A stretch of 25,024 nucleotides of DNA. Origin: an uncultured Sphingomonas sp. (GTDB taxonomy: Bacteria > Pseudomonadota > Alphaproteobacteria > Sphingomonadales > Sphingomonadaceae). The stretch spans positions 1 through 25,024 of the forward strand of contig NZ_CAKTFO010000034.1 in assembly GCF_934560975.1 (NCBI RefSeq). The letters are read 5' to 3'. Of the stretch, positions 21,860 to 25,024 are shown in pieces. The translations under genes and the position numbers were made by a program. The notes beneath the pieces were generated by a model. It worked only from the letters and a program-made list of their open reading frames with translations, ran no database searches and was not told the origin of the DNA. Each line of letters opens with the position of its first letter. Positions within the stretch are counted from its first letter, which is position 1.

Positions 21860-22485
21860 GTCAGGTCGGTCAGCGCCGCGACCAGCCGGGCGGTGACCAC
21901 CTCCGCCGCCCCCGTCGCGTCCACGATCCGCCAGCGTTGCGGCTCCGCGTCGGCGAGCGTGCGGAAGGTCTGCGTCACCTGGCGGTGATAGGCGGCGTCC
22001 CGCGCCCCGAACCGGTCGGGCCGGCCGGCGTCACGCGCCGCTTCCCGCGCCATTGCGGTTTCCTCCGGCAGGGTCAGCAGCAATGTGCGGTCGGGCAGCA
22101 AGCCGCCGCTGCCGACCGCATGGAGCGCGCGGATTGCCGCCCCGCCCAGCCCGTCCGCCCCGCCCTGATAAGCGATCGAACTGTCGAGGAAACGGTCGCA
22201 CACCACCCATGCGCCGCGCGTAAGCGCCGGCAGGATGGTCTTGTCCACATGGTCAGCGCGGGCGGCGGCGAACAGCAAGGCTTCGGCGCGCGGGCCCCAG
22301 CGGTCCGCCTCGCCGCCCAGCAGCAGCGCGCGGATGGACTCTGCCCCGCTGCTGCCGCCCGGCTCACGCGTTTCCACCACGTCCAGCCCGCGTGCGCGCA
22401 GGGCCGCGGCAACGGCGCGGGCCTGGGTCGACTTGCCGACGCCCTCCCCGCCCTCCAGGCTGATGAAGCAGCCCCGCGTGGTCAC
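21856..22485 (-). CDS. tmk: Thymidylate kinase
   Basis: It phosphorylates dTMP to dTDP, an essential step of DNA precursor synthesis. The 209-aa protein has P-loop GGEGVGKST (12-20), EPGG (41-44) for dTMP binding, the DRF motif (97-99, VVCDRFLDSS) and an Arg-rich LID (AREAARDAGRPDRF, about 146-159). The start is GTG 22485, the only sensible option because the in-frame dac stop lies two codons upstream; the Shine-Dalgarno is poor, so coupling to dac (6-base gap) is likely. Confidence 0.97.
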   Translation of the reverse strand: MTTRGCFISLEGGEGVGKSTQARAVAAALRARGLDVVETREPGGSSGAESIRALLLGGEADRWGPRAEALLFAAARADHVDKTILPALTRGAWVVCDRFLDSSIAYQGGADGLGGAAIRALHAVGSGGLLPDRTLLLTLPEETAMAREAARDAGRPDRFGARDAAYHRQVTQTFRTLADAEPQRWRIVDATGAAEVVTARLVAALTDLT

Positions 22486-22491
22486 GCGCGC

Positions 22492-23673
22492 TTACGCCAT
22501 GCCGAACAGGCGGCGGAAACCGTTCTTCACGCGATCGAAGAAGCCCGCCTCGGCCACGTCGCCGGCGGCGATCAGCGGCATGATCTGGGGCGGGCCCTCG
22601 GGCGTGCGGACCACCAGGTCGGCGACATGCGCACCCGCCTTGATGGGGGCCTTGATCGGGCCGTCGAACGCGACCGACACCTTCATGTCCGAACCGAGGC
22701 CTGCCGGCAGCGTCACTGCCAAGTTCTGCGGAGCGACCAGCCCGACCTCGCGCGCACTACCCATCTGCACCGGCGCGGTTGCCACCTGCGCCCCCTTGGT
22801 GAAGAGCGGCTTGGACTGCCAAGCGCGGAAGCCCCAGTTCATGAAGCCTACCGATTGTTCGATCCGCTGGTTGAACGAGGTCAGGCCGGACAGCACCATC
22901 ACCAGCCGCCGGCCATTCTGTTCGGCCGACCCGGTGAAGCTGAACCCGGATTCCTCGGTATGCCCCGTCTTGAGGCCGTCCGCCCCGGCCACCCGGCCGA
23001 GCAGCGGATCGCGATTCGTCTGGGTGATTGCCGCACCCGAGCCCATCGTCTTGCCCCAGGTGAAGTTCGGGCGGCTGTAGAAGCTCTTGTAGAGATCCGG
23101 ATATTTCTGGATCGTGGCGGTGGCCAGCGTCGCCAGATCGCGTGCGGTGACATAGGTCACGCCGCCGTCAGGCCATCCGTTGGAGGTGCCGAAATGGCTG
23201 TTGTTGAGCCCGATCTCCTTGGCGCGCCGGTTCATCAGCGCCGCGAAGGCGGGCTCCGTGCCCGAAATATGCTCCGCCAGCACGACGCACGCATCGTTGC
23301 CGGACAGGGTGATGATGCCAAGCAGGAGGTTGGCGACCGACACCTGTTCGCCAGGTGACAGGAACATGGTCGATCCCGCCGCCGGGCCGTGCCACTGCCT
23401 CCACGTTTCCGGGCGCACCGTCGCCATGTCGGTCAGCTTCAGCTCGCCCTTCTTGATCAGGTCGAACGCGACATAGACCGTCATCATCTTGGCCAGCGAT
23501 GCCGGCGGGATGCGCTGGTCCGGATTCTTGGCGAACAGCACGGCTCCGGACGACAGGTCCTTCATGAAGGCGACCGTAGCCGGCGTGTCGAACGGCGGTG
23601 CCGCGGCTTCGCTGGGCAGCGCGGCCAAGGCGGTGGCAGCAAGCGCGAGCGTGACAGTGCGAAAGCGCATCAT
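22492..23673 (-). CDS. D-alanyl-D-alanine carboxypeptidase (PBP5/6-like, DacA/DacC family)
   Basis: A low-molecular-weight penicillin-binding protein that trims the terminal D-Ala from peptidoglycan pentapeptides. It has an N-terminal signal peptide (hydrophobic 8-19, cleavage after SEAAA around 25), then the S11 peptidase domain with SLAK (Ser59-Lys62), SGN (124-126) and KTG (235-237). Residues about 275-370 form the beta-rich PBP5 C-terminal domain, and the end (FFDRVKNGFRRLFGMA) is an amphipathic helix of the kind that anchors these enzymes to the membrane surface. There are two adjacent possible starts, ATG 23673 and 23670. It lies 74 bases downstream of mltB and is the first of the tightly packed run dac-tmk-holB-metG-tatD-MBL. 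Confidence 0.95.
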   Translation of the reverse strand: MMRFRTVTLALAATALAALPSEAAAPPFDTPATVAFMKDLSSGAVLFAKNPDQRIPPASLAKMMTVYVAFDLIKKGELKLTDMATVRPETWRQWHGPAAGSTMFLSPGEQVSVANLLLGIITLSGNDACVVLAEHISGTEPAFAALMNRRAKEIGLNNSHFGTSNGWPDGGVTYVTARDLATLATATIQKYPDLYKSFYSRPNFTWGKTMGSGAAITQTNRDPLLGRVAGADGLKTGHTEESGFSFTGSAEQNGRRLVMVLSGLTSFNQRIEQSVGFMNWGFRAWQSKPLFTKGAQVATAPVQMGSAREVGLVAPQNLAVTLPAGLGSDMKVSVAFDGPIKAPIKAGAHVADLVVRTPEGPPQIMPLIAAGDVAEAGFFDRVKNGFRRLFGMA

Positions 23674-23722
23674 GACTGAACGATCATCCCCGGGATGTGA
23701 CTGTGTTGAACCCTGTTAACGC

Positions 23723-23738
23723 CGCCGTTCGGACGGCG
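23723..23738 (-). terminator. Short hairpin between mltB and dac
   Basis: CGCCGT (23723-23728) and ACGGCG (23733-23738) pair around a TCGG loop, 10 bases after the mltB stop. No T-tract follows in the leftward direction (GCGTTAACAGGG), so it is at most a weak terminator or a processing site separating mltB from dac. Confidence 0.35.
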
Positions 23739-23747
23739 CCAGCGCCT

Positions 23748-24842
23748 CTATCGCGTGACCTCGTCCGCAAGCACGCCGACCGACAATGCGTAGAAGTTGG
23801 AGCAATTATAATCCAGGATCGACCGGTAGTTGGTGGTGAGCAGATAGGCCGGATTGCCGGGCCCGTCCGGTTCGATCAGGCTGGCCAGCTCCGTATCGGG
23901 CAGTTGCGCCGCGCCCGCGAACAGGATGCCCTTGGCCTTCCACTCCGCGATCGTCAGCCAGCGACTATAGCGCGCATGGACGCGCGGGCAGCGCGGGCTT
24001 GCCAGCGGCGAGCGGAGCGATGCCCGGTCCAGCGTGCCCGGCACCATCACCTGCACGCCCCACGGGGTGCGCGGCTTCCACCCGGCTTCCTGCAGATAGG
24101 CCGCGATCGACGCCAGCGCGTCCGCCCGGCTGCGCCAGATGTCCGCTTTGCCATCGCCATCGCCATCCGTGCCGATGCGGAGATAGACCGAGGGCAGGAA
24201 TTGCGGATAACCGGTCGCGCCCGCCCAGCTGCCCTTCAGCATGTCGCGGGTGAAGCCCAGGTCGATCAGCTTGATCGTGGCGATCAGCTCGGCCGTGAAC
24301 AATTCCCGCCGCCGCCCTTCATAGGCCAGCGACGCGAGCGAGCGGATCAGGTCGAAATTGCCGGTAAAGCTGCCATAACCGGTTTCCAGGCCGAAGATGG
24401 ACAGCGCCACCCGGGCCGAAACGCCCGTGCGTGCCTCATTGCCGGCCAGCATGGCGCTCAGGCCCTGATAAAGGGCGCGGCCCTTGGTGACATGCGCCTG
24501 GTCGACATGGCTGCGACGGTAGGGCGCGAAGTCCATGACCCCCGGCGGGCCGCTGGGCGAGCCGCCCGGTTGCCCCCGGTCGAAGCTGACCACGCGCGGA
24601 TTGAAGGTCAGCCCGGCGGTTTCCCGGTCGAACGTCGCGGGCTTCACACCCTCGCGGATCGCCCCGTCGCGCAGGCCGGCGATAAAGGCCGTGAACGTCG
24701 CATCCTGCGCGGAGGGCGCGGGCGCAGGCGCCACCACCGGCTGCTGCGCGAGGACCGGAACAGGCACCGCCGCCGGTTGCTGCGCCATGGCAGACGCGGT
24801 CAGATGTAGCAGGGCGACGAACGGCAGGCAGCGACGGATCAT
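23748..24842 (-). CDS. Lytic murein transglycosylase, MltB/Slt35 family
   Basis: It cleaves the MurNAc-GlcNAc bond of peptidoglycan, leaving 1,6-anhydro ends. I chose ATG 24842 (364 aa), which gives a clean signal peptide (MIRRCLPFVALLHLTASAMA, residues 1-20) and an AAGGG at normal spacing; an upstream ATG at 24872 adds ten residues. A Pro/Ala-rich linker (about 22-45) precedes the catalytic domain. The catalytic glutamate is Glu153 in SIFGLETGYG, followed by GATGYPQFLPS and a TDGDGDGKADIW loop like the EF-hand calcium site of Slt35. The C-terminus (LTTNYRSILDYNCSNFYAL) is the family signature. No lipobox is evident, so it is periplasmic and soluble rather than a lipoprotein. Its place beside dac fits a cell-wall remodelling unit. 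Confidence 0.95.
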   Translation of the reverse strand: MIRRCLPFVALLHLTASAMAQQPAAVPVPVLAQQPVVAPAPAPSAQDATFTAFIAGLRDGAIREGVKPATFDRETAGLTFNPRVVSFDRGQPGGSPSGPPGVMDFAPYRRSHVDQAHVTKGRALYQGLSAMLAGNEARTGVSARVALSIFGLETGYGSFTGNFDLIRSLASLAYEGRRRELFTAELIATIKLIDLGFTRDMLKGSWAGATGYPQFLPSVYLRIGTDGDGDGKADIWRSRADALASIAAYLQEAGWKPRTPWGVQVMVPGTLDRASLRSPLASPRCPRVHARYSRWLTIAEWKAKGILFAGAAQLPDTELASLIEPDGPGNPAYLLTTNYRSILDYNCSNFYALSVGVLADEVTR

Positions 24843-24903
24843 CCCCGGCCCTTGCCACGACCAGCGCGCCACGCAAACCGCTTTGGTCGCAGCACGGGCA
24901 CGC

Positions 24904-24932
24904 TTGCGCGAGTGCCGGTCAGTCCGATAAGG
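24904..24932 (+). promoter_or_regulatory. Putative tRNA-Ser promoter
   Basis: TTGCGC (24904-24909) and ATAAGG (24927-24932) have 17-base spacing and end 10 bases before the mature tRNA 5' end. The discriminator GCGCTGG is GC-rich, as in stringently controlled stable-RNA promoters. Confidence 0.45.
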
Positions 24933-24942
24933 CGCTGGTCAC

Positions 24943-25024
24943 GGACAGGTGGCCGAGTGGTTTAAGGCAGCGGTCTTGAAAACCGCCGTGGGTTTACGCC
25001 CACCGTGGGTTCGAATCCCACCCT
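24943..25024 (+). tRNA. tRNA-Ser (anticodon UGA), 3' end cut by the window
   Basis: A class II tRNA with a long variable arm. The acceptor 5' strand is GGACAGG (24943-24949), followed by the D arm GGCCGAGTGG. The anticodon stem GCGGT/ACCGC encloses the loop CTTGAAA, with anticodon TGA, reading UCA and other UCN codons. The variable arm GTGGG/CCCAC and the T arm GTGGG-TTCGAAT-CCCAC are complete. Only CCT of the 3' acceptor strand (expected CCTGTCC) is inside the window, so the last bases and discriminator are missing. Confidence 0.96.

Noticed and set aside
1..25024. CRISPR arrays, insertion sequences, integrase or phage genes
   Set aside because: No regularly spaced repeats, transposase or integrase motifs were seen. 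The tRNA-Ser at the right end is a common integration site, but nothing to its left looks inserted and its 3' side is outside the window.

Overview
The window is a chromosomal segment of a high-GC alphaproteobacterium, most likely a sphingomonad (Sphingomonas or a close relative). This rests on strongly GC-biased codons, an F0 ATP synthase operon (atpI-B-E-F'-F) not followed by F1 genes, a mltB/dac/tmk/holB/metG/tatD/MBL cluster typical of the class, and an alphaproteobacterial-type LexA box (GTTC-N7-GTTC). I see no insertion sequence, prophage, CRISPR array or integron; nearly all of it is core genome.

Layout. 1-265: 3' end of hflX. 266-406: convergent intergenic region with three inverted repeats. 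407-2458 (-): secreted S9 prolyl-oligopeptidase-type peptidase. 2783-2932 (+): small helical protein whose stop overlaps the stop of purB (2929-4239, -), which lies downstream of radC (4308-4994, -). 5061-5945 (+): epoxide-hydrolase-like alpha/beta hydrolase. 6096-8639 (+): F0 ATP synthase operon with a GC hairpin after the c-subunit gene. 8659-9291 (-): LysE/RhtB exporter. 9381-12935 (+): uvrC, recO and an aldo/keto reductase, closed by a strong hairpin shared with the convergent udgX.

12993-15941 (-) is the most interesting part: a radical SAM protein of the UDG-linked family, a previously unlisted 44-aa membrane peptide, and a UdgX-type uracil-DNA glycosylase fused to an N-terminal DUF4130-like domain. 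UdgX keeps the KRRIH motif that in characterised UdgX crosslinks covalently to uracil sites in DNA. A perfect GTTC-N7-GTTC box ends 2 bp from the radical SAM start codon and covers its predicted -10, suggesting a LexA-controlled, possibly leaderless transcript. The radical SAM protein ends in QLELF, close to the beta sliding-clamp binding pentapeptide. Together these point to a DNA-damage-induced, replisome-associated uracil or modified-base handling module whose radical SAM chemistry is, as far as I know, unassigned.

15996-17000 (-): CaCA-family cation antiporter. 17001-17642: 640 bp without a confident gene, containing an AT-rich palindrome. 17643-24842 (-): mltB, dac, tmk, holB, metG, tatD, PhnP-like MBL hydrolase and a 57-aa membrane protein, mostly with overlapping or nearly touching ends (cell-wall remodelling, dTMP synthesis, clamp loading and translation). 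24943-25024 (+): a tRNA-Ser(UGA) cut by the window end.
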